Positions 47,830 through 56,400 of a stretch of DNA of 64,000 nucleotides are shown piece by piece. The translations under genes were made by a program, and so were the position numbers. The stretch covers positions 186,001-250,000 of the forward strand of contig NZ_MAUJ01000002.1 in assembly GCF_001696455.1 (NCBI RefSeq), in the 5' to 3' direction. Position 1 is the stretch's first letter, and each line of letters begins with the position of its first letter. The notes beneath the pieces were generated by a model. The model saw nothing but the letters and a program-made list of their open reading frames with translations. It did no database searches and had not been told where the DNA came from. This DNA comes from Pseudoalteromonas luteoviolacea (GTDB taxonomy: Bacteria > Pseudomonadota > Gammaproteobacteria > Enterobacterales > Alteromonadaceae).

Positions 47830-48912
47830 ATGTACACCATTCAAACTAAATACGAACAGCTTGTGAGTGAAGGGTCTTTAACCTCTGATAACGCACAGAG
47901 CGAAGCAATACTCAAATTAGATCAATTGTTACTTCAACTCGAGCAAAGCCAAGTAAGTAAGGGTATATACCTCTATGGTCCTGTAGGTCGAGGAAAGTCT
48001 TTTTTAATGGATTTATTTTTCAAAGCGGTAAAATCAAAGAAAAAGAAAAGGTTACATTTTCACCACTTCATGGCTCAGATCCATCAGCAGCTTAAAGAGA
48101 TTCAAGGCACTAAGAACCCCTTGCAAAAAATAGCTAAAATATGGGCAAAGACTACAAAAGTACTGTGCTTTGATGAGTTTTTTGTGAAAGACATTGGAGA
48201 TGCAATGATTTTGGCTGGCTTATTAGATGCGTTCATTAAATCCGGTATCATTTTTGTTACGACCTCTAATTCACACCCGACTGAGCTCTACAAAAACGGG
48301 TTGCAGCGGTCCCGTTTCGAGCCAACTATCGATTTGCTGTTAAAACATTGTCACGTAGTTGGATTGTCAGGTGAAATTGATCATCGATTTAGGCATGGCT
48401 TTCAAAGCCATTTTTATTTCAACGATAACCAAGAGATGTTTGATTCGCTATTTACTCAAGCCTCAGGCTCTAGACATCACTCAAACATAGAACTTTTGGG
48501 CCGAACAGTGCCTATAAATGGCTCATCGCCATCAGCGCTTCTATTTGAATTTATGTCTTTATGTTCCTCACCAAGGGCGACAGCTGATTACATTGAATTA
48601 GCTAATCGATACGATGTTATTTTTGTTCAGTCAGTGCCTAAAATGGGCTGTACTCCAACTCAAAGTCAGTTAACGCAAGGTGTTGAAGATGGTTATATTC
48701 GTCAAACGTCAATGATACAAACAAGTCGTTTAGATGATGAAGCAAGACGCTTTATCGCACTTATCGACGAATTTTATGACCGCAAAAAGCTTGTTGTTAT
48801 TTCAGCAAACTGCCCTTTAGAGACACTATATGTGGGAGAACAGTTGTCTTTTGAGTTTGAACGCACAAAAAGCAGGCTAGTCGAAATGCAATCTTGGCAT
48901 TTAACCATTTAA
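47830..48912 (+). CDS. AFG1/ZapE-like ATPase
   Basis: A 360-residue AFG1-like P-loop ATPase. Walker A is GIYLYGPVGRGKSFLMD; Walker B LCFDEFFVKDIGDAMIL; sensor region FVTTSNSHPTELYKNGLQR. E. coli ZapE of this family acts at the division ring; mitochondrial AFG1 is a chaperone-like protein. It is shorter at the N-terminus than ZapE (375) and may be a second paralogue. The final codons lie in an 8-nt triplicated repeat. Confidence 0.88.
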   Translation: MYTIQTKYEQLVSEGSLTSDNAQSEAILKLDQLLLQLEQSQVSKGIYLYGPVGRGKSFLMDLFFKAVKSKKKKRLHFHHFMAQIHQQLKEIQGTKNPLQKIAKIWAKTTKVLCFDEFFVKDIGDAMILAGLLDAFIKSGIIFVTTSNSHPTELYKNGLQRSRFEPTIDLLLKHCHVVGLSGEIDHRFRHGFQSHFYFNDNQEMFDSLFTQASGSRHHSNIELLGRTVPINGSSPSALLFEFMSLCSSPRATADYIELANRYDVIFVQSVPKMGCTPTQSQLTQGVEDGYIRQTSMIQTSRLDDEARRFIALIDEFYDRKKLVVISANCPLETLYVGEQLSFEFERTKSRLVEMQSWHLTI

Positions 48913-48921
48913 CCATTTAAC
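48898..48921 (+). repeat. Three tandem copies of CATTTAAC across a stop codon
   Basis: The 8-mer CATTTAAC occurs three times without change, from 48898 to 48921. The TAA stop of the ATPase gene lies in the second copy. Loss of one copy would still leave the same ending, so the repeat does not endanger the frame. Confidence 0.7.
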
Positions 48922-49012
48922 GCTCAAAATAACGCATTATAGCATCAGCTTTTTGTATGCGAGTACTCAATCGAGTATGTGGATTGAAAAAAAGAGGTGG
49001 GAATAGGACTAA

Positions 49013-49047
49013 GTGAATAGTGGTCTGAAATTAAAACCACTATTCAC
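49013..49047. terminator. Stem-loop between ATPase gene and rhlE
   Basis: Perfect 12-bp stem GTGAATAGTGGT / ACCACTATTCAC with an 11-nt loop, lying between converging genes. It lacks a long T run on either strand, so it is a weak terminator or an RNA-stabilising hairpin. Confidence 0.55.
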
Positions 49048-49066
49048 CGATTAGCTAGTTAAACGC

Positions 49067-50365
49067 TTATTTGTCCAGTTTCAGTTTAACGCCCTTCAAA
49101 CGGTTTCTTACCGAGCTTACTTTGCTACGGTTCTTGGCTCTCGCTTCACCACTCGCTTGGTTACTCGGTCTATTTGTACGAACTTTTCTTCTTTGGTGGC
49201 TCGGCTTCTTGCTCAGGTTTTCTATTAGATTATCTCGGTTTGCAACTTCGTAGCCTGGTAGATAGTAACGCTTGATCTTCTGCCCAATCAAAGTTTCGAT
49301 GTGCAATAAGAATTGTTCTTCTTCTCTGCTTACAAACGAAATAGCTTGCCCAGAATTACCTGCACGACCTGTCCGACCAATTCGGTGAACATAGTCCTCT
49401 GCGAGGTAAGGTAAATCGTAGTTTACGACTCGTGGTAAACCTTCGATGTCTATACCACGAGCTGCGACTTCAGTTGCAACAAGCACGCGTACCTTACCTT
49501 CTTTAAACTCTCTTAGAGCGCGACGCCTCGCGCCCTGCTTTTTGTCTCCGTGACATACGGTCGAGGCTATACCGTCTAGTTCTAGCTCTTTAACAATCGC
49601 GTCTGCATCATCTTTCATATTTACAAAGACAAGTACTTGCTGCCAATTTTTCTTACCAATAAGCTCTGATAACAACTCTTTCTTACGTTGTTGCTCTACT
49701 GGGTAGACAACATGACGTACGGTTTCAGCAGTCGTATTCTCTGGTGCTGTCTGAACTAGCTTTGGATCTTTTAAAACTTGCTTGGCAAACTGTTTAACTT
49801 CTGATGGGAAAGTAGCTGAAAATAGCAACAACTGTTTATCTTCGCGCGCAAGGCCTATAACTTTACGCATCTCATCGATAAAGCCCATATCTAACATACG
49901 ATCTGCTTCATCCAGCACTAAGTGCGCAATATTCGATAAATCAACACTGCCAAGTCTTACTAAATCTAATAACCTACCAGGTGTTGCCACTACAATATCA
50001 ACCCCTTGCGCCAGACGTTGTGACTGGCCTTCTACACTAACACCACCAAAAACGGCGACCGTTCGTAATGATGTATTTTGTGTGAAAGACTCACAGTTAT
50101 TCGCGATTTGTTCAGCCAACTCTCGAGTTGGAGCGAGCACAAGAGCACGTGGAGATGTCGACGCAGTGCCTTTTAGCAGGTTGTGAATTACTGGGAGCGC
50201 AAATGCTGCAGTTTTGCCTGTGCCAGTTTGCGCAGTCGCGAGTACGTCGTGCCCTTTCCTAATAACAGGAATGGCCGCCTGTTGAATAGGTGTAAGCTCT
50301 TTGAAGCCAATACTATCAAGGGCTTCTAACATAGGCTCTGGGAAACTAAACGATTTAAAATTCAT
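49067..50365 (-). CDS. rhlE: DEAD-box RNA helicase, RhlE type
   Basis: A 432-residue RNA helicase. Motifs: Q-motif GFKELTPIQQAAIPVIRKG, Walker A ATAQTGTGKTAAF, DEAD in VLDEADRMLDMGF, SAT as LLFSATFPSEV, and HRIGRTGRAG. The C-terminal tail of about 60 residues is very basic (KPSHQRRKVRTNRPSNQ), typical of RhlE. Family roles are ribosome assembly and cold-adapted RNA remodelling. No operon partner; a stem-loop follows. Confidence 0.93.
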   Translation of the reverse strand: MNFKSFSFPEPMLEALDSIGFKELTPIQQAAIPVIRKGHDVLATAQTGTGKTAAFALPVIHNLLKGTASTSPRALVLAPTRELAEQIANNCESFTQNTSLRTVAVFGGVSVEGQSQRLAQGVDIVVATPGRLLDLVRLGSVDLSNIAHLVLDEADRMLDMGFIDEMRKVIGLAREDKQLLLFSATFPSEVKQFAKQVLKDPKLVQTAPENTTAETVRHVVYPVEQQRKKELLSELIGKKNWQQVLVFVNMKDDADAIVKELELDGIASTVCHGDKKQGARRRALREFKEGKVRVLVATEVAARGIDIEGLPRVVNYDLPYLAEDYVHRIGRTGRAGNSGQAISFVSREEEQFLLHIETLIGQKIKRYYLPGYEVANRDNLIENLSKKPSHQRRKVRTNRPSNQASGEARAKNRSKVSSVRNRLKGVKLKLDK

Positions 50366-50421
50366 AACGACAAACCTGCGACCAATAATGAGGGTCGCAG
50401 ATTATACGTCATTAATTGACA

Positions 50422-51336
50422 TTAACAAAGCTTAAGTAGTGTTTCATCCACTAAATTTGCTTTTCCGCCAACGATGTATTGCTCGTCAATGGCATTGATC
50501 AGTGATTGCCCCTGCATTTGCTGCTCTTTACTTAGAGGTACATATGGCAATCTGAATACTGGGCTAATTACGCCAGTCATTATCAGAGCGGTGTTAATAG
50601 CAATTGGGTTTGGTTCACAGAACAGCCAATTTACCAATGGGTTTAATTCTTTGTTTAACGCATCATTGCGCTCATCCATTAACTGTCTAAACAGCTTAGG
50701 TACTAGGTTTGAAGTTACTGAAATTACACCGTGAGACTGAGAAAGGTGTCTGCCATCATGTGCTTCATCGTCATTCCCAGACCAACATGCAATGCCTTGT
50801 GCTTCATAATGCGCAATTCTTTCATTACCAGCACATTCTTTAACGCCAATGAAGTGCTTACTCTTAGATAACGGCTCAATAATATCAGGCGTTAAGTCTT
50901 GTCCAGTTCGACCAGGTACATTGTAAATAAATGCAGGACCTATTTCGAGTACGCGATTAAAGTGTTCCATCACGCCTTCAGTAGAAGTACGGCCATAATA
51001 AGGATTTATTTGAAGCGCTGCGTCCATACCAGAAGCAAAACCATACTCCGTCGCCTTTACGGCTTCTCGAGTGTTGTTACTCCCTGTATTTCCAATGATA
51101 ATAAGGCGCTCAGAGAACTTACTGACGCTGTGTGCGATCAGCATTAAGTGCTCTTCCCAATTCATTAACTGACCTTCACCAGTCGTACCACCTACAATAA
51201 TACCATCAACACCGGCTTCAATCTGAGTTTCAACCAAGGCGTCATAAGCAACAAGGTCAATCTCTCCATTCATTTTATATGGGGTTTTTATAGCTGTAAT
51301 TAAGCTGGCTTTTTTTATGGTTTGTATACTTCGCAT
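50422..51336 (-). CDS. dapA: 4-hydroxy-tetrahydrodipicolinate synthase, plant-like
   Basis: A 304-residue class I aldolase joining pyruvate and aspartate semialdehyde in lysine synthesis. The Schiff-base lysine is about residue 166 in FIGVKECAGN and the key tyrosine about 138 in FIYNVPGRT. The strings VGGTTGEGQLMNWEEHLMLI, IGNTGSNNTREA and WSGNDDEAHDGR are the plant-chloroplast pattern and not that of E. coli DapA. I use the ATG at 51336 (MRSIQTIKK). It may be a second dapA or the only one; this cannot be told from the window. Divergent from an uncharacterised gene. Confidence 0.87.
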   Translation of the reverse strand: MRSIQTIKKASLITAIKTPYKMNGEIDLVAYDALVETQIEAGVDGIIVGGTTGEGQLMNWEEHLMLIAHSVSKFSERLIIIGNTGSNNTREAVKATEYGFASGMDAALQINPYYGRTSTEGVMEHFNRVLEIGPAFIYNVPGRTGQDLTPDIIEPLSKSKHFIGVKECAGNERIAHYEAQGIACWSGNDDEAHDGRHLSQSHGVISVTSNLVPKLFRQLMDERNDALNKELNPLVNWLFCEPNPIAINTALIMTGVISPVFRLPYVPLSKEQQMQGQSLINAIDEQYIVGGKANLVDETLLKLC

Positions 51337-51485
51337 GCAAATTCTAACTGATTGTGAATATACGATATGTTGTAACACAATTGGCTCACTATGCCGAGAG
51401 TAAAAATAAAGAAATGCGAATTTTCTTGCTTAAATATGAGATTTAATACAAAATCAAAACACTGTACATTTAACCAGTATATACA

Positions 51486-52139
51486 ATGCGACTTTCTGAG
51501 TACCTTAAAACGAATTTTTATGACACCCAAGAGTTATGCAGCTTGTTGAAAATTAACTTAGCCCAGCTGCAACTATGGCAGGACAATAGTCTGTTTCCAA
51601 ATGCAAGCTATAGTATTGAAAATCACATTAAGTGCAGTTCTTACTTGGGGCTATATGAATGTACCGAGATGACCGATTATTACCCTCGCGGTCTTACCGA
51701 TTGGGCACAAATATTAATAAAAAACGCAATCTCACAATCGAGCCATGCCTTTGAGCTCTTTCAGCAAAAGTATGTTACCACTTTGCAAGCCTGCGCCCAA
51801 AGAGGCATCGTTTCTCAAGATGCTAGGTTTTCGGACGATTTACCTGAACATATCCAGCAAGTTTGGCAACAGTTTTTATGTAGCAAATATGGCGTTATCA
51901 GCTTGAATGGGCTTATTGAAGAAGTCGTTTATATTGACCTTGGCAGAGCCATTGTAGACTCTATTACCGATGATAGAACAAGCTCTTCTATCCCTGTCGA
52001 GTTGAGAAGCCAGCTTCACGATGCAATCAAACTACTAAATCGGGCACTCAGTCACCATGCTAGCCATGAGCGAAACGTTTCGTTACGCGAAAAGTACATT
52101 GAGAGTTTGATGCAAAAATACGATTTATCAATCGGATAG
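51486..52139 (+). CDS. Uncharacterised protein, DUF6058-like
   Basis: A 217-residue cytoplasmic protein starting MRLSEYLKTNFYDTQELCSLL. It contains EMTDYYPRGLTDWAQILIKN and a C-terminal helical part (SQLHDAIKLLNRALSHHASH). The pattern reminds me of DUF6058 but I cannot confirm this. It is divergent from dapA with about 150 nt between, and a stem-loop follows it. Confidence 0.55.
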   Translation: MRLSEYLKTNFYDTQELCSLLKINLAQLQLWQDNSLFPNASYSIENHIKCSSYLGLYECTEMTDYYPRGLTDWAQILIKNAISQSSHAFELFQQKYVTTLQACAQRGIVSQDARFSDDLPEHIQQVWQQFLCSKYGVISLNGLIEEVVYIDLGRAIVDSITDDRTSSSIPVELRSQLHDAIKLLNRALSHHASHERNVSLREKYIESLMQKYDLSIG

Positions 52140-52206
52140 CATAGTCACAGTATTTTCAATAAATGGTCTGCCATTAAATTAAATTGTTAAATGAACCATC
52201 TAGGGT

Positions 52207-52232
52207 AAGCCACTTAAAACATCAAGTGGCTT
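52207..52232 (+). terminator. Stem-loop after the DUF6058-like gene
   Basis: Stem AAGCCACTT / AAGTGGCTT with an 8-nt loop, 67 nt past the stop, between converging genes; T run short. Confidence 0.6.
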
Positions 52233-52277
52233 TACATACTTTGTTAATAAGACGACACAGGGTTGGGGATGAGACAC

Positions 52278-52538
52278 CTAATTGGCGTCTTCATAATGGG
52301 CACGATATATTTCAAAGCTTTTCAATACTCTGAGTTGATCTTCACATAAATTGTCATACCAATTATCAAATTTTTGATCATCGTCTTGTTCACTCAACAC
52401 TTGATACTGCGCAAGTAATTCTACAATGTCACTGTGATCGCAAGTTAGTCCATCTAGTTGTTGAGCTAAAGATGAATGATCCTTATTTTGCAATTCCGCA
52501 ATGACACCATTGTCTAATTGTTGTGATTCTTCAGTCAC
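52278..52538 (-). CDS. Small acidic protein of unknown function
   Basis: An 86-residue acidic protein starting (GTG) TEESQQLDNGVIAELQNKDHS. The GTG has GAGG eight bases upstream, which supports translation. It is rich in Asp, Glu and Gln and contains SEQDDDQKFDNWYDNLCEDQ. No family recognised. It is upstream of the L31B operon on the other strand. Confidence 0.65.
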   Translation of the reverse strand: MTEESQQLDNGVIAELQNKDHSSLAQQLDGLTCDHSDIVELLAQYQVLSEQDDDQKFDNWYDNLCEDQLRVLKSFEIYRAHYEDAN

Positions 52539-52663
52539 GGCGTTATCCTCTTTCTCGATCTAGTTCCAAGTTATAACAGTCTGATGTCGAAGATCCAGTA
52601 ACAATTTGCTAATTAGTACAAACAGTAAGCAAAATCACTTAAAAAAATAATTATTGGAATTAA

Positions 52664-52692
52664 TTGAAAACTATTCTCAAATAGAATAATAT
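52664..52692 (+). promoter_or_regulatory. Sigma-70 promoter of rpmE2-rpmJ2 overlapped by a Fur-family-like site
   Basis: -35 TTGAAA (52664-52669) and -10 TAATAT (52687-52692) are separated by 17 nt. The 15-mer TGAAAACTATTCTCA (52665-52679) overlaps the -35 and spacer and matches the 7-1-7 Fur consensus at 11 of 14 positions. A repressor there would block polymerase. Confidence 0.55.
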
Positions 52693-52712
52693 TGTGACGT
52701 TATCACATTTCA
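52690..52712 (+). promoter_or_regulatory. Zur-like dyad near the rpmE2 transcription start
   Basis: The dyad TGTGA-CGTTA-TCACA (52693-52707), extended to TTATCACATTTC, resembles one half of known gammaproteobacterial Zur boxes (GAAATGTTATA reversed). L31B/L36B genes are zinc-repressed in many bacteria. The second half fits poorly; the assignment is tentative. Confidence 0.4.
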
Positions 52713-52729
52713 TAAGGTTTTAGTTTAAT

Positions 52730-52987
52730 ATGAAAGCAAATATCCACCCGGATTATCAAGCTGTTGCATTTCATGACACGGCAGTAGACAAGTACTTCAT
52801 CGTTGGTTCAACTATCAAGACTGATAGAACAGTTGAGATCGATGGTAAAGAATACCCTTACGTTCCAATCGATGTTTCAAGCGCTTCTCACCCGTTCTAC
52901 ACAGGTAAGCAGAAAATCGTTGCTAGCGATGGCCGTGTTGCTAAGTTCAACCGCCGCTTTAAGAATATTGCTTCTACATCTAAGTAA
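52730..52987 (+). CDS. rpmE2: 50S ribosomal protein L31 type B (zinc-free)
   Basis: An 85-residue L31 of type [21 protein letters not shown], with no CxxC pair, so it does not bind zinc. It can replace the zinc-binding L31 in zinc shortage, releasing zinc stores. It shares an operon with the type B L36 gene, with a long hairpin between. The promoter carries a metal-regulator-like site. Confidence 0.93.
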   Translation: MKANIHPDYQAVAFHDTAVDKYFIVGSTIKTDRTVEIDGKEYPYVPIDVSSASHPFYTGKQKIVASDGRVAKFNRRFKNIASTSK

Positions 52988-53003
52988 TACGCAAAGCACC
53001 AAA

Positions 53004-53035
53004 TTGACATCGCACTGTTAATAGTGCGATGTCAA
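53004..53035 (+). terminator. 13-bp perfect hairpin between rpmE2 and rpmJ2
   Basis: TTGACATCGCACT / AGTGCGATGTCAA with a 6-nt loop, all 13 pairs matched. It has no T run. It may be a partial terminator, RNase III site or message stabiliser adjusting the L31B to L36B ratio. Confidence 0.55.
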
Positions 53036-53082
53036 GACGCCTTCTGGCACGTAAAATTTAAATCAAAAGTAAGGAGCATAAG

Positions 53083-53223
53083 ATGAAAGTTTTGAGTTCA
53101 CTAAAAAGCGCAAAAAGCAGACCTGGATGTCAAGTTGTAAAACGTCGCGGTAAAGTTTATGTAATTTGCAAAACAAATCCTCGTTTTAAAGCTGTTCAAG
53201 GCAACAAGAAGAAAAAGCGTTAA
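53083..53223 (+). CDS. rpmJ2: 50S ribosomal protein L36 type B
   Basis: A 46-residue very basic protein from the ATG at 53083: [20 protein letters not shown], then [20 protein letters not shown] and NKKKKR. It is the alternative L36 (YkgO-type), lacking the full set of zinc-binding cysteines (two remain, C16 and C29). AAGGAG lies eight bases before the start. It pairs with L31B for zinc-limited ribosomes. Confidence 0.92.
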   Translation: MKVLSSLKSAKSRPGCQVVKRRGKVYVICKTNPRFKAVQGNKKKKR

Positions 53224-53245
53224 ATCTCTGGCGTTTTTCAATCCG

Positions 53246-53267
53246 AGCACTTTACTCATAAAGTGCT
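53246..53267 (+). terminator. Stem-loop after rpmJ2
   Basis: Stem AGCACTTTA / TAAAGTGCT, loop CTCA, 22 nt past the rpmJ2 stop; no long T run. Confidence 0.6.
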
Positions 53268-53374
53268 TGTCGACCTATCTCATTTCACAACTCAAAACTC
53301 TCTCGTAAAATAATAAACTTCCTGTACATTTCATTCCAAAAAATTTATTTCATGACTAAAAACCGATAGCCGAA

Positions 53375-53398
53375 AAAAAGCGGCTTGCGCCGCTTTTT
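53375..53398. terminator. Bidirectional terminator between rpmJ2 and BNR protein gene
   Basis: Stem AAAAAGCGGC / GCCGCTTTTT with loop TTGC, with A and T runs on both sides, able to end transcription from both strands. Confidence 0.85.
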
Positions 53399-53415
53399 AA
53401 GTTCAATTTTCTAGC

Positions 53416-56400
53416 TTATCGCTTACGTCTTCTTAATAGTGCTAATGGCAAACTTAACAGTGCTAAGAATCCAAAAGAGCCTGAATCACCATCGTTATCA
53501 TCATCGTCATTACCTCTGACGTCAATAAGGTTTACGGTAACTTCTGTATACTCCGATGTATTTCCATCAGTATCTTGAGCTCTCACACCAAACTTAATTA
53601 CACTTTGGAATTCAAAATCGAGGTTGCCCCGTACAACAATATCTCCATTTGGCTCGATGTTGAACGGTGCATTACCGATAACAAAGAACTCTTTAACTGG
53701 CGTTGTGTCTGGGTCTGGATCAAAGAACTCTAAGCGGCCAACGATCGTGCCTAAAGCAGCATTCTCAAGAATTTCAAATACCTGCCCTGTAGGGATTACC
53801 GGATCTTGGTTGTCAGCCCCTTGATCATTTGGGTCATCAATAACCATAACCTTAACTTTCGTGTAATCCGACGAGTTACCTTTGCTTCCAATGGCTTTGA
53901 CTGCAAATTCGAAGTACTCATGAGTTTCGAAGTCAATATTATCTGAAACCGTTACTCCACCACTGGTGTTGATTTCAAATGGAACATTGCCCAGTACCTC
54001 AAAGGATTCAACTGGAGAATCATCCGAGTCAGCAAACTTAAGCATGCCAATAACAGTCCCTATTTCTGAGTTTTCTACGACCTCAAAAACTTGTCCTTCA
54101 TCAATGACAGGATCAACTACATCGTCATCAGCAGGATCATTGGAAACAGACACCTTAACTTCAGTATACTCAGAGCTATTACCCATGGTATCTATTGCGC
54201 GCACAAAGAAGCTAAACTCACTTTGCATTTCATAATCCAGCTCGGCTGTTGCAAAGATCTCCCCTTTCTCGTCAATCATGAATGGTACTTCATCTAGAAT
54301 CATAAACCCATCAACTGGCGACACATCAGGATCTGGGTCACTGAATTCCAGCATTCCGACAGACGCCCCCTCGTCGTTATTCTCCTGAATCTCGAACATT
54401 TGTCCTTCGTCAATAGAAGGCGCGCGTTTAGGAGGCTCATTTATATCCAGTCTAAACGATTGCGTCGCTTCTAATTCTCCATCACTCACCATCAATGTCA
54501 TTTGTTGAGTAAACTCAGTAAATGGTCGCCCAGACAGCACGCCATCAATAAATGACATACCAGGCACTGATGGTTCTAGAGAAATCATAAGTTGATCATT
54601 GTCAACATCTTCAATGTGTTCTTTAAAATCAATTTCAACTAGCTCATCAATATATAAAGTTAAATCTTCTAACTGCTGTATCATTGGTGCATCATTCACA
54701 GCGGCCACTTTTATATCAATAGTATGCTGATTTGCTACACCATCGTTATTTGGCGTATCCGTTGGTGTGTTTGTTGTACCTCTAAACGTAAATGCGTCGT
54801 CGCCATTGAAGTTTTCATTTGGTTTGTATTTCACATTTGCAAAGTCAGCCTGTAACACCTGCGAACCGACCTCTAGCACCTGGTCTCCAGAGAGTAACAT
54901 GCCATTTTCTGACGTTTGAACTATTTCAATCGAGTCGTAAGCCTGTCCAAATTCATTAACTAACACGTCGCTTAACATCAAGTCCGTATCTTCCGAAACC
55001 TCTAAACTTCTGTTTGTATCACTTTTGATCCCAACCTTATAGGTACTGCGCCCATGAGTGAAAGCAAATAATTCAGAGTCTTTAATTGCCAGTTTCGCGA
55101 TATTGGTGTTGGCTAAGCCCGAACCATCTGCCATCCAATTCATGCCCCCATCCACTGACACAAACACACCTAAGTCAGTACCGACGAACAATCTTTGGCT
55201 ATTCACAGGGTCAACAGCAATCGTCATGGCTGGTACATTTGGTAAACCATTATCCATTGCTTGCCAGTTTTGGCCGCCGTCTGTTGTTTTCCAAACATGT
55301 GTCACATCGAAGTTCGACAACGTTGCATAGATAATTTGGTTATCATTAGGGTCAAACGCGAGAGAGCTGACCGTCGCACCAGCCTCAGGTGTCGCCTCTA
55401 CCCATTGTGTTTGAGTATCTGCCTGATCTGCGCTATATGACACATATATTGTGCCGCCATTAGTACCTGCTGCCACTGCGCTCTCAGTATTTGGCGCAAT
55501 GCCAATTGAGTATACTGAGCCGTTTAAAGCGCCTGAAGCAGCTGACCAGCTTTCAGCCTGATTGCTTGTGCGCCATAGTTGATTACCACCGATCCAGAGG
55601 ACTTGAGGATTTGAAGGCGCCATTTCAAAACGTGTAATAAACGGAAATCCGTTATCGCCTGAAATACCGTTTGTCGCCCCGCTGAAGCTTTGACCGCCAT
55701 CAGTCGACTTTTGAATCGAAAGGCCTGTATTTTCAGCAAACATCACATTTGGATTAGTTGGGTCGATTGCTGTCCAGCCACCGTCACCGCCGAGTATTTC
55801 AATCCAATTATTAAACCCGCCATCTTGACCAGATAATGTGCCATTGTCTTGGGTGCCACCAAAATAGCTTTCACCATTAGGCTTAACAGTACCGTGGTAA
55901 AATTGGGTGACCGCATACCCATTATTTAATGTAGACCAACTGACTCTTTGCGCTGGATCCGCTGCTGCGTTGCCGCACACTTCAGCAAGGGTTAAACGGC
56001 CCGAGAGCGCATTGTCAGTTCTCTGGATCCCCCCGTCATTACCAACAAACATTGTCGTATTAGTTGTGCCGTTGTAATCCGGGTGAAAAACAATTTCGTG
56101 CTGATCTGCGTGAGCATATTGAGGATTTGTTGGGTCAAACCACCATACACTCGTAGGTACAAAAGATTGACCACCGTCATCCGAGCGGAATACATCAATA
56201 CCACCAGTCCAAACCACGTCAGGATTTACTGGATCAACCGCAATAATGTTATCGTACCAACCTTGGTTAAAGAATTGTGCCGTGCCACCAAAACACTGAT
56301 CAAATAATCCAAATACAGTGTTACTTAAAAGGAGTTTGGTAAATGAATCCGCCGTGTCTTGCGTAACAGTCGTCGCCCAAGTTGCACCCATATCTGTAGA

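Noticed and set aside
52693..52707. CRP site
   Set aside because: TGTGA and TCACA are separated by 5 nt, whereas CRP needs 6.
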